NCBI GenBank assembly: GCA_002352945.1
Contig: DDHL01000104.1
Span: 48,280 to 57,006 of the forward strand
Direction: 5' to 3'
Source of the DNA: Campylobacteraceae bacterium UBA1877
GTDB lineage: Bacteria > Campylobacterota > Campylobacteria > Campylobacterales > Campylobacteraceae
Length of the DNA: 8,727 nucleotides
Shown: piece after piece, positions 1-6,704 of the stretch
Layout: each line of letters opens with the position of its first letter
How positions within the stretch are numbered: the stretch's first letter is position 1
Notes under the pieces: model-generated
The model's database searches: none
Told to the model about the DNA's origin: nothing
Seen by the model: only the letters and a program-made list of their open reading frames with translations
Made by a program: the position numbers and the translations under genes

Positions 1-146
1 AATATAAAAAACCCGTTACTTATGGAGTTTTAACCGTAGATAATATTGAACAGGCAATCGAGCGAGCAGGAAGCAAGGCTGGCAATAGGGGCTTTGAAGC
101 AATGGTTGGCGTGATAGAGCTTTTAAATCTCTATCGACAACTTTAG
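1..146 (+). CDS. ribH: 6,7-dimethyl-8-ribityllumazine synthase, C-terminal part (cut by window edge)
   Basis: Only the last 47 codons are present, in the frame that starts at base 3 and ends with TAG at 144-146. The peptide contains [20 protein letters not shown] followed by [10 protein letters not shown], which is the conserved C-terminal segment of lumazine synthase (GVLTxDNxEQAxxRAGxKxGNxGxEA). The enzyme condenses 5-amino-6-ribitylamino-uracil with 3,4-dihydroxybutanone 4-phosphate in the penultimate step of riboflavin synthesis, usually as a cytosolic 60-mer or pentamer. nusB starts 8 bases after the stop, and its ribosome binding site overlaps the ribH stop, so the two are almost certainly cotranscribed. 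The N-terminus and promoter lie outside the window. Confidence 0.93.
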   Translation, partial: YKKPVTYGVLTVDNIEQAIERAGSKAGNRGFEAMVGVIELLNLYRQL

Positions 147-154
147 GAGATTTT

Positions 155-553
155 ATGGCAACACGTCATCAAGTGCGAGAAAGCGTTGTGGGTTTGTTGT
201 ATGCGGTAGATATGGGCAATGAAGAGATAGATAAGTTTGTTGAAGAGATTTTTGAAGAGAAAAAGATTAGAAATCAACAACGAGCCTTTGCTTTATCGCT
301 CTATCAAGGAATTCGAGAAAATATAAAAACTATCGACTCGGCTTTAAATGAGCAGTTAAAAGAGTGGGAGCTTAGTAAGCTTGGAACAGTTGAAAGGGCA
401 ATATTAAGACTTGGAGCATATGAGCTTCTTTTTAGTGATGTAGATGATGCAGTGGCTATAAATGAAGCGATTGAGCTAGCCAAAGAGTTAGGAAACGATA
501 CATCGCCAAAATTTGTAAATGGTGTTTTGGATGCTTTAAAGAAAGGAAAGTAA
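155..553 (+). CDS. nusB: Transcription antitermination factor NusB
   Basis: This 132-residue all-helical protein has the usual length for NusB. Family hallmarks are the N-terminal RxxVRExVVGLLYAxD-like segment (residues 4-19), [17 protein letters not shown] (77-93) and [12 protein letters not shown] followed by [10 protein letters not shown] (101-126). NusB binds the boxA RNA together with ribosomal protein S10 (NusE) and supports processive transcription, above all of rRNA operons. The ATG at 155 is preceded by AGGAGA at 145-150, a strong ribosome binding site that overlaps the ribH stop. The stop TAA at 551-553 shares its last A with the pyrF ATG, a TAATG overlap that suggests translational coupling. 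The order ribH-nusB-pyrF is what I recall as typical of Campylobacterota. Confidence 0.96.
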   Translation: MATRHQVRESVVGLLYAVDMGNEEIDKFVEEIFEEKKIRNQQRAFALSLYQGIRENIKTIDSALNEQLKEWELSKLGTVERAILRLGAYELLFSDVDDAVAINEAIELAKELGNDTSPKFVNGVLDALKKGK

Positions 554-1242
554 TGAAGCTATGTGTTGCGCTCGATTTGCCGACGGCTCAAGAAAACATC
601 GCTTTGGCAAATGAGTTAAAAGGTTTGGACGTTTGGCTAAAAGTAGGGTTGCGTAGCTTTATTCGAGATGGCGAGCCTTTATTAAAAGCTCTTCGAGATT
701 GCGATGACAAGCATAAGATTTTTTTGGATTTAAAGCTTCATGATATTCCAAACACAATGGCCGATGCTGCAGAATCTATCGTCTCTTTGGGAGTGGATAT
801 GTTCAATGTGCACGCAAGCGCTGGAAAAGAAGCAATGAAGCAAGTGATGGAAAGGGTCAACTCCTTACCAAAACCTCCTTACGTTTTGGCCGTAACTGCA
901 TTGACAAGTTTTGATGAGAAAGGATTTTATTCTGTATATGGTGCTCCGCTTGAAGTGAAAACGGCAAATTTTGCAAAAGATGCTTATGAAAGTGGATTAA
1001 ACGGAGTCGTTTGCTCAGTATTTGAGAGCTTGTTAATAAAATCTTTGACTGATAAAAACTTTTTAACCCTAACTCCTGGTGTGCGCCCATTTGGCGAGGA
1101 CAAAGATGATCAAAAAAGAGTTGCAACACTTGTAGATGCAAAGGTTGGAGAGTCTGATTTTATAGTAGTAGGAAGGCCAATTTATCGCTCGCACGATCCG
1201 CGAGGTGTGGTTGAGCGAATATTAGAAAACACTGCTCATTAA
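553..1242 (+). CDS. pyrF: Orotidine 5'-phosphate decarboxylase
   Basis: This 229-residue protein matches the compact bacterial OMP decarboxylase. It makes UMP and CO2 from orotidine 5'-phosphate in the last step of de novo UMP synthesis. The active-site motif is [10 protein letters not shown] at residues 59-68, with the catalytic D-x-K-x-x-D charges at D59, K61 and D64. The N-terminal strand CVALDLP (4-10), [11 protein letters not shown] (about 174-184) and the phosphate-gripping VVGRPI (about 205-210) are all present, so no key residue is missing. Its ATG overlaps the nusB stop (TAATG at 551-555), so it is read from the same message. AAAGGAAAG at 542-550, inside the nusB end, serves as ribosome binding site. 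An ORF of 94 codons on the opposite strand (857-1141) is a shadow. Confidence 0.96.
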   Translation: MKLCVALDLPTAQENIALANELKGLDVWLKVGLRSFIRDGEPLLKALRDCDDKHKIFLDLKLHDIPNTMADAAESIVSLGVDMFNVHASAGKEAMKQVMERVNSLPKPPYVLAVTALTSFDEKGFYSVYGAPLEVKTANFAKDAYESGLNGVVCSVFESLLIKSLTDKNFLTLTPGVRPFGEDKDDQKRVATLVDAKVGESDFIVVGRPIYRSHDPRGVVERILENTAH

Positions 1243-1293
1243 AAATCTGGAATTGTTTTTGCTTGCTTTTGGAAAAGTTTTAAAGGAGATCTA

Positions 1294-1440
1294 ATGCACT
1301 ACTTGATGCCAAAAGCAGAGCTCATTGCAAAACTAAAAGCCAAAATAGAGGCGGCAAAAGTCCAAAACAAACGTGAAGCAAGAAAACTAGAAAATCTTTT
1401 AACAAGATTAAAATCTGCTCCTGAAATTCCTGTTATTTAA
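1294..1440 (+). CDS. Small hypothetical protein, 48 residues, helical and highly charged
   Basis: The ORF runs ATG 1294 to TAA 1438-1440. AAGGAG at 1283-1288 lies 5 bases before the ATG, which is among the best ribosome binding sites in the window and argues for real translation. The peptide starts MHYLMPKAEL and then runs as an almost continuous Lys/Ala/Glu/Leu stretch (residues 7-40, including KLKAKIEAAK and REARKLENLL), predicted to be one amphipathic helix or short coiled coil, ending in SAPEIPVI. It has no cysteines, signal peptide or membrane segment. It lies 51 bases after pyrF with no clear promoter between, so it may be the last gene of the ribH-nusB-pyrF transcript, which would end near the hairpin at 1443-1473. 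I do not recognise a family and assign no function. A second ATG at 1306 is possible but is less well placed. Confidence 0.7.
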   Translation: MHYLMPKAELIAKLKAKIEAAKVQNKREARKLENLLTRLKSAPEIPVI

Positions 1441-1442
1441 AT

Positions 1443-1473
1443 TTTACAAGCAGGCGAAATGTCTGCTTGTAAA
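1443..1473 (+). terminator. Hairpin after the pyrF/small-ORF transcript, possible terminator
   Basis: TTTACAAGCAG (1443-1453) pairs perfectly with CTGCTTGTAAA (1463-1473). A G-U and a C-G pair can close it further, leaving a five-base loop. It begins 2 bases after the stop of the 48-codon ORF, the expected place for the 3' end of the ribH-nusB-pyrF message. No run of T follows on the + strand, so it may be a weak terminator or a 3'-end stabilising stem rather than a classic intrinsic terminator. Confidence 0.45.
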
Positions 1474-1548
1474 TTAAACTCTCCAAACTATTTAAAGATT
1501 GATTTTAATAAATTTTTGCAACTTAACAGCTAGTAATCTTTTTTGTAG

Positions 1549-1554
1549 TAAAAT
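1549..1554 (+). promoter_or_regulatory. Predicted -10 box of the Er-VIT gene
   Basis: TAAAAT at 1549-1554 sits 22 bases before the preferred ATG at 1577 and gives a very short leader. The upstream DNA is rich in T and lacks a -35 match, which is common for the Campylobacterota housekeeping sigma factor. It resembles the TGGTAAAAT box at 4062-4070. This placement also argues against an upstream start at 1499 or 1553 for the gene. Confidence 0.4.
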
Positions 1555-1576
1555 GGCTGCAGTATTGGGGGTTGAT

Positions 1577-2446
1577 ATGAATTTTTCACCAGAAGAGTTA
1601 AAAAAAGCACTTATCCAACAGCAAAATGAGATCAATGATTATGCAATTTATAGCACTTTGGCTATTAAAGATAAACAAAACCGAAAAATCTTCAATAAAA
1701 TTGCAAACGAAGAGAAGACCCACTATGAATTTTGGGTAAAAATTACCAATAAAGAGATAAAACCGCAAAGAGTTCTGGTTTTGTGGTATCTTCTTTTAGT
1801 AAAGATATTTGGCACCTCTTTTGCGTTAAAAACTTTAGAAAAAAGAGAAGAGAAAGCCAAAGAGTTTTATAAAGAGCTTTTTGATGTCTATCCAGAATCA
1901 AGAAAAATTTATCAACAAGAAAATGAGCATGAGTTCGAGCTTATTGATATGCTCAATGATAAAAAGTTGGTTTATGCAGGCGCAATCGTTCTTGGAATGA
2001 ATGATGCTTTAGTGGAGCTTACTGGAACGCTAAGTGGTATTGCTTTTGCATTTGAAAAGAGTTTGGTTGTTGGTTTAACAGGACTTATTATGGGCATAGC
2101 CGCATCATTATCTATGGCTGGATCGGCCTATCTTGAAGCAAAAGAGAATCCAAGCGAAGTTATTAAGCCTTTGACGTATTCTTTGTATACAGGGGTTTCG
2201 TATATCTTAACAACAGCTATTTTAGTTGCTCCATTTTTTATTTTTGAAACGATGGCTTATTCGCTAATTGTAATGTTTGCTTGCGCTTTTATTGCAATAA
2301 TCTCTTATAATTTTTATGTGAGCGTAGCAAAGGATTTGAATTTTTCAAAAAGAGTTCTTCAAATGTCTACAATAACTTTTGGAGTTGCTTTAATTTCATT
2401 TTTGATCGGATATCTTGTAAAAGCATATTTGGGAATTGAAATTTAA
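1577..2446 (+). CDS. Ferritin-like/rubrerythrin domain fused to VIT/CCC1-type iron transporter
   Basis: I place the start at ATG 1577 (289 residues), not the upstream in-frame ATG at 1499, because GGGGG at 1567-1571 is well spaced for it and a -10 box sits at 1549-1554. Residues 1-130 form a ferritin-like four-helix domain with E18, ExxH at E46-H49 and ExxH at E115-H118, consistent with a diiron site. Residues about 131-289 are a membrane domain with roughly five hydrophobic segments and the VIT/CCC1 hallmark GMNDALVELTGTLSG (140-154), with MAGSAYLEAKE (180-190) following. Family members (Er-VIT, MbfA-like) export ferrous iron or manganese across the membrane and protect against iron and peroxide stress. 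Direction and metal here are inferred from the family. The gene stands alone between a hairpin and the MOSC gene, which follows after 39 bases. Confidence 0.85.
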   Translation: MNFSPEELKKALIQQQNEINDYAIYSTLAIKDKQNRKIFNKIANEEKTHYEFWVKITNKEIKPQRVLVLWYLLLVKIFGTSFALKTLEKREEKAKEFYKELFDVYPESRKIYQQENEHEFELIDMLNDKKLVYAGAIVLGMNDALVELTGTLSGIAFAFEKSLVVGLTGLIMGIAASLSMAGSAYLEAKENPSEVIKPLTYSLYTGVSYILTTAILVAPFFIFETMAYSLIVMFACAFIAIISYNFYVSVAKDLNFSKRVLQMSTITFGVALISFLIGYLVKAYLGIEI

Positions 2447-2485
2447 TAGATTTTACTTTTTATCATTTTAAAATTAGGGTAGTTT

Positions 2486-3184
2486 ATGAAAGAAGTTTCG
2501 ACTGTTTTGTATATTAAAGCTGGAAAGGTTTCTAAAAGAGCATTAAAAGGCACTAAAAGAAAGGAGTTGGTTTCTGCAATAGATAAGACGCCAATCTCAA
2601 AGGCATTTTTAACTAAAACTGGGTTCAAAGAGGATGAGCAAGCAGACACAAAACATCATGGTGGTATAAATAAGGCTCTATTTCTCTTTTCAAAAAAGAC
2701 ATATCAAAAGATAAATAGTGCGTGTAATACAGATTTTAAGATAGATGAAAATGCTCATTTTGGAGAAAATATAATTGTCTCAGATATTTGCGAGGATGAT
2801 GTTTTTATAGGAGATATTTTTAAAATTGGTGATGCAAAGATTCAAATAACGCAGCCAAGACAGCCTTGCTGGAAGTTAAGTGCAAACACTGGCAAAAAAG
2901 AGATGACAAAATTTATTTTTAATAGCGGTTATACTGGATGGTATGCAAAAGTTTTGCAAGAGGGTGAAATTGTAAAAGGCGATGCTATTAGCCTAGTAAA
3001 GAGAGAAGAGAGTGAATTGTCAATTTCGCTTTTAAATAAGCTCATAAGAGATCCTGATATTGATGAAAGGCTGACTAAAAAAGCTCTAAAGTCGCAATTT
3101 TTGGGGTATCAGTTTAAAAACTCTTTGGAAAAAAGGTTTCGTTTGAAAGAAAAGGATGAGCAGTTTAGCTCTTATCACGAGTAA
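2486..3184 (+). CDS. MOSC domain protein, YiiM-like
   Basis: This 232-residue cytosolic protein has the layout of E. coli YiiM (224 residues, as I recall). A beta-rich MOSC domain covers about residues 5-170 and a short helical tail (the 3-alpha region, about 175-215) follows. Visible signatures are DTKHHGGINKALFLFS (54-69), HFGENI (91-96), and PRQPCWKLS (124-132) with C128 as the candidate catalytic or molybdenum-ligating cysteine. YiiM proteins are molybdenum-cofactor enzymes that reduce N-hydroxylated bases such as 6-hydroxylaminopurine; that activity here is inferred from the family. The start ATG 2486 has AGGG 8 bases upstream (2475-2478), a modest site. It follows the Er-VIT gene by 39 bases, where TTTTAAAATT could hold its own weak promoter. 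Confidence 0.85.
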   Translation: MKEVSTVLYIKAGKVSKRALKGTKRKELVSAIDKTPISKAFLTKTGFKEDEQADTKHHGGINKALFLFSKKTYQKINSACNTDFKIDENAHFGENIIVSDICEDDVFIGDIFKIGDAKIQITQPRQPCWKLSANTGKKEMTKFIFNSGYTGWYAKVLQEGEIVKGDAISLVKREESELSISLLNKLIRDPDIDERLTKKALKSQFLGYQFKNSLEKRFRLKEKDEQFSSYHE

Positions 3185-3294
3185 TAAAAACTTTAATTGA
3201 TAAAAACATGCATGAGCTTTGGTGAAAAACTAAGTTATTTTAAGATCTCCTTTTTCAACCAATATTTTTAAGGCACATATTAGCATCTAATGTG

Positions 3295-3300
3295 TATAAT
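3295..3300 (+). promoter_or_regulatory. -10 box of the tRNA-Ser promoter
   Basis: A perfect TATAAT at 3295-3300 is preceded by TGTG and lies 16 bases before the first base of the mature tRNA. No good -35 hexamer is present; the upstream DNA (about 3250-3270) is T-rich instead. The remaining 3185-3294 interval after the MOSC gene holds no ORF or convincing terminator. Confidence 0.65.
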
Positions 3301-3316
3301 TCCCCTCTAATTTCGA

Positions 3317-3407
3317 GGACAGATGGGTGAGTTGGCTGAAACCACACCCCTGCTAAGGGTGCAAGTCTTAACGGGCTTCGAGGGTTCGAATCCCTCTCTG
3401 TCCGCCA
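3317..3407 (+). tRNA. tRNA-Ser (anticodon GCU)
   Basis: The cloverleaf folds fully. The acceptor GGACAGA (3317-3323) pairs with TCTGTCC (3397-3403), followed by discriminator G and an encoded CCA (3405-3407). The anticodon stem is CACCC/GGGTG (3345-3349/3357-3361), and its loop CTGCTAA carries GCT at 3352-3354, which reads AGC and AGU codons. The T arm is GAGGG-TTCGAAT-CCCTC (3380-3396). The long variable arm (about 3362-3379) makes it a class II tRNA, as expected for serine. The gene has its own -10 box at 3295-3300. tRNA-Ser genes are frequent integration sites, and a broken restriction-type gene lies 155 bases downstream, but no second copy of the tRNA 3' end is found in the window. Confidence 0.96.
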
Positions 3408-3542
3408 CTTCTTTTATAGCACCATAACCCCCTTATTTTACTGCCAAAACTACTCGAGTAGCTTAATTTCAATTGTTTTTATATTTGTTTAAAATAGCTT
3501 TAGATTGAATATTGTTTTGATTTATTTAATATGCAACTAACT

Positions 3543-3556
3543 CTTTACATGTAAAG
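3543..3556. repeat. Palindrome CTTTACATGTAAAG (single copy of a repeated motif)
   Basis: This is a perfect 14-base palindrome. Its 12-base core TTTACATGTAAA recurs twice at 6705-6730 upstream of the fumarase gene. Here it lies just before the point (about 3560) where similarity to the restriction-type family begins. It may be an operator, a scattered palindromic unit, or a relic of a junction; the sequence alone does not decide. Confidence 0.5.
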
Positions 3557-3562
3557 ACATAT

Positions 3563-3979
3563 TTGGCTTTTTCAGAAATTATTACTGATCTTGCACAAGA
3601 TAAGATAAACTCTTTGCGCACAAAACTTACTGTTGAACTTAAAGATGAAGAGGAACAAGAAAATTTAGATGATGATGGAATTATTACAACAGAAGAGGAG
3701 TTTGAAGGTTTTTTTATTGTCAAATCGATACTCGCAGAGATGATTTCACTGCATAGAATTGTAGCTAGAGATACGAAGAGTTACTTTGGAATATTGCTAG
3801 ATGATAATAATAGAAAATGGATATGCAGGCTACACTTTAATTCAAAAAATAAAAAATATATTGGTTTACATGTAGAGGATAAAAAAGAGCAAAGGCATCC
3901 CATAGATAAAATTGAAGACATTTATAAACACAAAGAGGCTATTAGATCAATTGTGATAAGACTTGATAAAAATCTTTAG
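3563..3979 (+). pseudogene. C-terminal remnant of an HsdR_N-type restriction-like protein
   Basis: The open frame (138 codons counting a TTG at 3563) matches the C-terminal module of proteins annotated as type I restriction enzyme N-terminal (HsdR_N) domain proteins, normally about 350 residues or more. Recognisable parts are TTEEEFEGFFIVK (42-54), RDTKSYFGILLDDNNRK (69-85), CRLHFN (88-93) and a closing IDKIEDIYKHKEAIR segment (114-128). The N-terminal nuclease-like half is absent. Upstream, the frame stays open only to 3530, after a TAA at 3527-3529, with no ATG or GTG and no ribosome binding site before the TTG. I therefore call it a 5'-truncated remnant. The frame is otherwise intact with no internal stops, so the loss may be recent or a short product may still be made. 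It sits downstream of tRNA-Ser, a usual landing site for mobile DNA. The family identity is from memory of the motifs. Confidence 0.65.
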
Positions 3980-3990
3980 TTTAAATCAGT

Positions 3991-4023
3991 CTTAAATTAT
4001 TTAAGCAAACTCTTTTAAGCAAA
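3991..4023. repeat. Small inverted and direct repeats before the CheX gene promoter
   Basis: CTTAAAT-T-ATTTAAG at 3991-4005 is a perfect inverted repeat. TTTAAGCAAA occurs twice, at 4000-4009 and 4014-4023, 14 bases apart. They lie between the remnant's stop and the -35 box at 4042. They could be an AT-rich terminator stem for the remnant or a regulator site; the evidence is only the repeat structure. Confidence 0.3.
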
Positions 4024-4041
4024 GATCACAGTCGTCCTTTA

Positions 4042-4070
4042 TTGTATATCAAATATTATTGTGGTAAAAT
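4042..4070 (+). promoter_or_regulatory. Promoter of the STAS-CheX gene
   Basis: TTGTAT (4042-4047) and TAAAAT (4065-4070) are separated by exactly 17 bases, and TGG before the -10 box makes it an extended -10. The predicted transcript start near 4077 leaves about 25 bases of leader to ATG 4103. A GTG start at 4061 would lie inside this promoter and is therefore unlikely. Confidence 0.6.
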
Positions 4071-4102
4071 CGCGCACTATACTAAGCTCACGAGAGTTGC
4101 AA

Positions 4103-5128
4103 ATGTATCACATTGAAAATGAAATAATGATTATCAATTATGTTGGAAAGATGGATGATAGAAAAACCATAATGATAATCAATACTGTGAACAGTTTGAA
4201 AGACAAGATAGAAAATCGACGTGTGAAGGGTGTGGTATTTAGTTTGCGAACGGCTTTGTACGATATCCACTCATTAAAGTTTTTGGTTCACAAACTCAAC
4301 ACATTGACAAAACTAGGCGCTCCTGTTGCAATTGTAGATTACTCTGCTAAAACTTATCAAGCATTAAAATTGCTCACCGAGGGCACTATTGTGAAGCTTT
4401 TTAAAACAGTTCAAGCCGCCCAGCTCTTTTTTGCTCCAAAAACTTTTAAAAATGAACTCTCAATCCTCGTTTATGATGAAGATGAAGAAAACATGGATCA
4501 GATTTGCACAACTTTAGCCCGCCAAGGCTATAGTGTGCACCGAGCAAAAAACGAAAAAGAGTTTACTGAAAAATCACAAAATGGGTATGATATAGCTATT
4601 ACTCAGTGTCGCCTCAATGCCGATGAATCAAGACCTTCAGCTAGTGCATTGCCCCTTTCTAAAGTGCTTGTAAAAAATTTGCCAGTTTTTATGGATACAG
4701 CTGTTGAAACTTTGGTCTCATTTACAGGATTAGAAGCAAAAAAAACTGCCCATCAAATTAGGCCGTTTACTACAAGGCTCAAAGGAGATGTAGTTACTGC
4801 AATGATGCATTTTAAAGGGGATGTTTCGGGCCACTTTGTGCTTGTATTTCCAAGGCACGTTGCAATCTTAGCGCTTGAAGCGATGCTTGGTGAAAGTGTC
4901 AGATCAAACGACAATGAAGCCATTATGGATGGTGTTGGAGAGTTTTGCAATATCATAACTGGTAGTGCAAAATCAAAACTTTCTAGAAAAGATATTAAAG
5001 TGATTTTTGATTTGCCTAAAACCTTTACTGCTTTGCAGCCACTTGTTGCAACTATTGGTGATGATAATGGAATATGGATCGATATGCAGCTAGATGGAAA
5101 TCCATTTTATATGTTTATTACAAGATAA
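4103..5128 (+). CDS. STAS-like / degenerate receiver / CheX-type chemotaxis phosphatase protein
   Basis: ATG 4103 is chosen (341 residues): GAGAG at 4092-4096 is well spaced, and the longer GTG start at 4061 falls in the promoter. Residues about 1-112 look like a STAS domain (IMIINYVGKMDD, VKGVVFSLRTALYDIHSLKFL, GAPVAIVDYS). Residues about 119-171 resemble a response-regulator receiver: the acidic patch YDEDEEN is kept, but the strand that should carry the phosphorylated Asp reads YDIAITQCRLN, so it is probably not phosphorylated there. Residues about 190-341 are CheX-like, with GDVSGHFVLVFP (239-250) and the phosphatase ExxN signature EFCN (E280, N283) followed by GSAKSKL. CheX dephosphorylates CheY-P, so the protein may end flagellar signalling or act on another receiver. 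No other chemotaxis gene is nearby, and it has its own promoter. Confidence 0.78.
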   Translation: MYHIENEIMIINYVGKMDDRKTIMIINTVNSLKDKIENRRVKGVVFSLRTALYDIHSLKFLVHKLNTLTKLGAPVAIVDYSAKTYQALKLLTEGTIVKLFKTVQAAQLFFAPKTFKNELSILVYDEDEENMDQICTTLARQGYSVHRAKNEKEFTEKSQNGYDIAITQCRLNADESRPSASALPLSKVLVKNLPVFMDTAVETLVSFTGLEAKKTAHQIRPFTTRLKGDVVTAMMHFKGDVSGHFVLVFPRHVAILALEAMLGESVRSNDNEAIMDGVGEFCNIITGSAKSKLSRKDIKVIFDLPKTFTALQPLVATIGDDNGIWIDMQLDGNPFYMFITR

Positions 5129-5132
5129 ATGC

Positions 5133-5154
5133 TTAGGGGGCAAAAGCCCCCAAA
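5133..5154. terminator. Shared hairpin between convergent CheX-type and fumarase genes
   Basis: GGGGGC (5136-5141), AAAA loop, GCCCCC (5146-5151) forms a 6 bp all-GC stem, with two further T-A pairs outside one mismatch. It sits 7 bases after the + strand stop (5128) and 4 bases before the - strand stop (5156), so it can act on both transcripts. Neither side has a strong U tract, so efficiency is uncertain, but the location and GC content in an AT-rich window favour a bidirectional terminator. Confidence 0.7.
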
Positions 5155-5155
5155 C

Positions 5156-6646
5156 TCAAGATTTACGCCATTTTTGTGGGCCTGTTGTGTGAATAGAATT
5201 ACCCTCTGAATCCACAGCAACCGTAACTGGCATATCTTCAACCTCAAATTCATACACAGCTTCCATGCCCATTTCAGGAAATGCAACTGTACGTGCGCTT
5301 TTAATAGCTTTTGCAATAAGATACGCAGCTCCTCCAGTTGCGATAAGATAGATGCTTTTATGCTCTTTGATAAGATCAATTGTAGGTTGCCCGCGCTCGG
5401 CCTTGCCGATTGTTCCTAAAATCCCTGTTTCTAAAATATCTTTTGAGAATTTATCCATTCTAGTTGATGTTGTTGGTCCAGCCGGTCCTACAACCTCATC
5501 ACGCACCGGATCAACCGGTCCAACATAGTAAATCATGCGGTTTTTCAAATCCAAGCCTTCAGGCAAAGGCTCTCCAGCCTTTAGCAAGTCGATGATCTTT
5601 TTATGTGCAGCATCACGAGCAGTGAGAATTTTACCGCTAATAAGTAAAGTATCGCCTGATTTAAATTGAGATAAATCAGCCTTAGTAAGAGTGTCAACAT
5701 TAACTTTTTTAAGTCCTTTTGTTGGCAGTTCAATATCAGGCCAAAGACTAAGTGGTGGCGGGGTAAACTCTGCTGGACCTGAGCCATCAAGTGTAAAATG
5801 GATATGTCTAGTTGCTGCACAGTTTGGTATGACTGCAACTGGCAAAGAAGCTGCATGGGTTGGGTAATCTTTGATTTTTACATCAAGAATTGTATTGGCT
5901 CCTCCAAGTCCCTGTGCGCCAATGCCTAAATTATTTATCTTTTCAAAAAGACTAAGACGTTTTTCTTCTAGGTGATTTTTAGGACCCCTTGCTTTAAGCT
6001 CATAAATATCAACTGGCTCCATAAGTGATTCTTTTGCCAAAATCATCGCTTTTTCAGGAGTTCCTCCAATACCAATTCCAATAATTCCAGGAGGACACCA
6101 GCCAGCTCCCATGCTTTGTACTTGTTTAACTACCCACTCTTCAATATCATCACTTGGGTTAAGCACGCCAAATTTAGCCTTATTTTCACTACCGCCGCCT
6201 TTGGCTGCTACTGTAATCTCAAGAGTATCAGAAAGGTCTGTTTGCATATGGACAATTGCTGGAGTATTGTTTTTTGTGTTTGCTCTTTTGCCAGCTGGGT
6301 CTTTTAAAACCGAAAAGCGCAGTGTGTTATCAGGGTCTGTATAAGCTTTGGCTACGCCTTCATTGAGCACTTCATCCAGTGGACGTTTAATATCAAGTTT
6401 CGCATTAAGACCAAGCTTAACAAACATAATCACAATTCCAGTATCTTGGCAAATTGGTCGCTTACCAATAGCGCACATTTTGGAATTAATAAGAATTTGC
6501 CCAATAGCATTCTTCGCCGCAGGAGAAGGCTCATTTTCATAAGCAGTTACCATGCCTTTAATAAAATCAGCAGGGTGGTAATAAGAGATGTACTGCAACG
6601 CATCATGGACACTTTGAATAATGTCAGCTTCGGTAATGGTTTTCAT
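5156..6646 (-). CDS. fumA: Fumarate hydratase, class I (4Fe-4S), single chain
   Basis: This 496-residue enzyme interconverts fumarate and malate. Residues about 1-285 form the alpha part (fumarase/TtdA-like) and about 295-496 the beta part (TtdB-like), fused as in class I single-chain fumarases. It is somewhat shorter than E. coli FumA/FumB (548, as I recall). The three expected cluster cysteines are C66 in CQDTG, C184 in GAGWCPPG and C276 in PNCAATRH. Substrate-site segments GPAGPTTSTRMD (387-398) and ATGGAAYL (436-443) are intact. Such enzymes hold an oxygen-labile cluster with one open iron, fitting a microaerobic or anaerobic lifestyle with an oxidative or reductive TCA cycle. The start ATG (6644-6646) has AAGGAAGAG just upstream on the - strand. 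It has its own predicted promoter near 6745, with repeated palindromes at 6705-6730. The symbol refers to the class; fumB would fit equally. Confidence 0.92.
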   Translation of the reverse strand: MKTITEADIIQSVHDALQYISYYHPADFIKGMVTAYENEPSPAAKNAIGQILINSKMCAIGKRPICQDTGIVIMFVKLGLNAKLDIKRPLDEVLNEGVAKAYTDPDNTLRFSVLKDPAGKRANTKNNTPAIVHMQTDLSDTLEITVAAKGGGSENKAKFGVLNPSDDIEEWVVKQVQSMGAGWCPPGIIGIGIGGTPEKAMILAKESLMEPVDIYELKARGPKNHLEEKRLSLFEKINNLGIGAQGLGGANTILDVKIKDYPTHAASLPVAVIPNCAATRHIHFTLDGSGPAEFTPPPLSLWPDIELPTKGLKKVNVDTLTKADLSQFKSGDTLLISGKILTARDAAHKKIIDLLKAGEPLPEGLDLKNRMIYYVGPVDPVRDEVVGPAGPTTSTRMDKFSKDILETGILGTIGKAERGQPTIDLIKEHKSIYLIATGGAAYLIAKAIKSARTVAFPEMGMEAVYEFEVEDMPVTVAVDSEGNSIHTTGPQKWRKS

Positions 6647-6704
6647 TCTCTTCCTTTAGATAGAAATAGGCTAAAAGCCAGATTAGCACAAAAGGCACCT
6701 CATA

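Noticed and set aside
1499..1576. N-terminal extension of the Er-VIT gene from ATG 1499
   Set aside because: The extension has no ribosome binding site, spans the predicted -10 box and encodes residues (MILINFCNLTASNLFCSK) that do not look like the ferritin-like domain start.
3238..3256. Ribosome-binding-site-like AAAAAGGAGATCTT on the - strand near 3243-3256
   Set aside because: No start codon lies at a suitable distance and the following codons soon reach TAA; no ORF is supported there.
3317..3407. tRNA-Ser as a proven attachment site of an integrated element
   Set aside because: No second copy of the tRNA 3' end, no integrase and no flanking direct repeat are visible in the window.
4061..4102. 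GTG start at 4061 for the CheX-type gene
   Set aside because: The GTG lies inside a well-formed promoter (TTGTAT, 17 bases, TAAAAT), and ATG 4103 has its own well-spaced GAGAG.
5581..5856. Other-frame ORFs inside the fumarase gene (for example 5581-5856 on the - strand and 6111-6715 on the + strand)
   Set aside because: They overlap a clearly conserved enzyme, resemble no family and are shadows.
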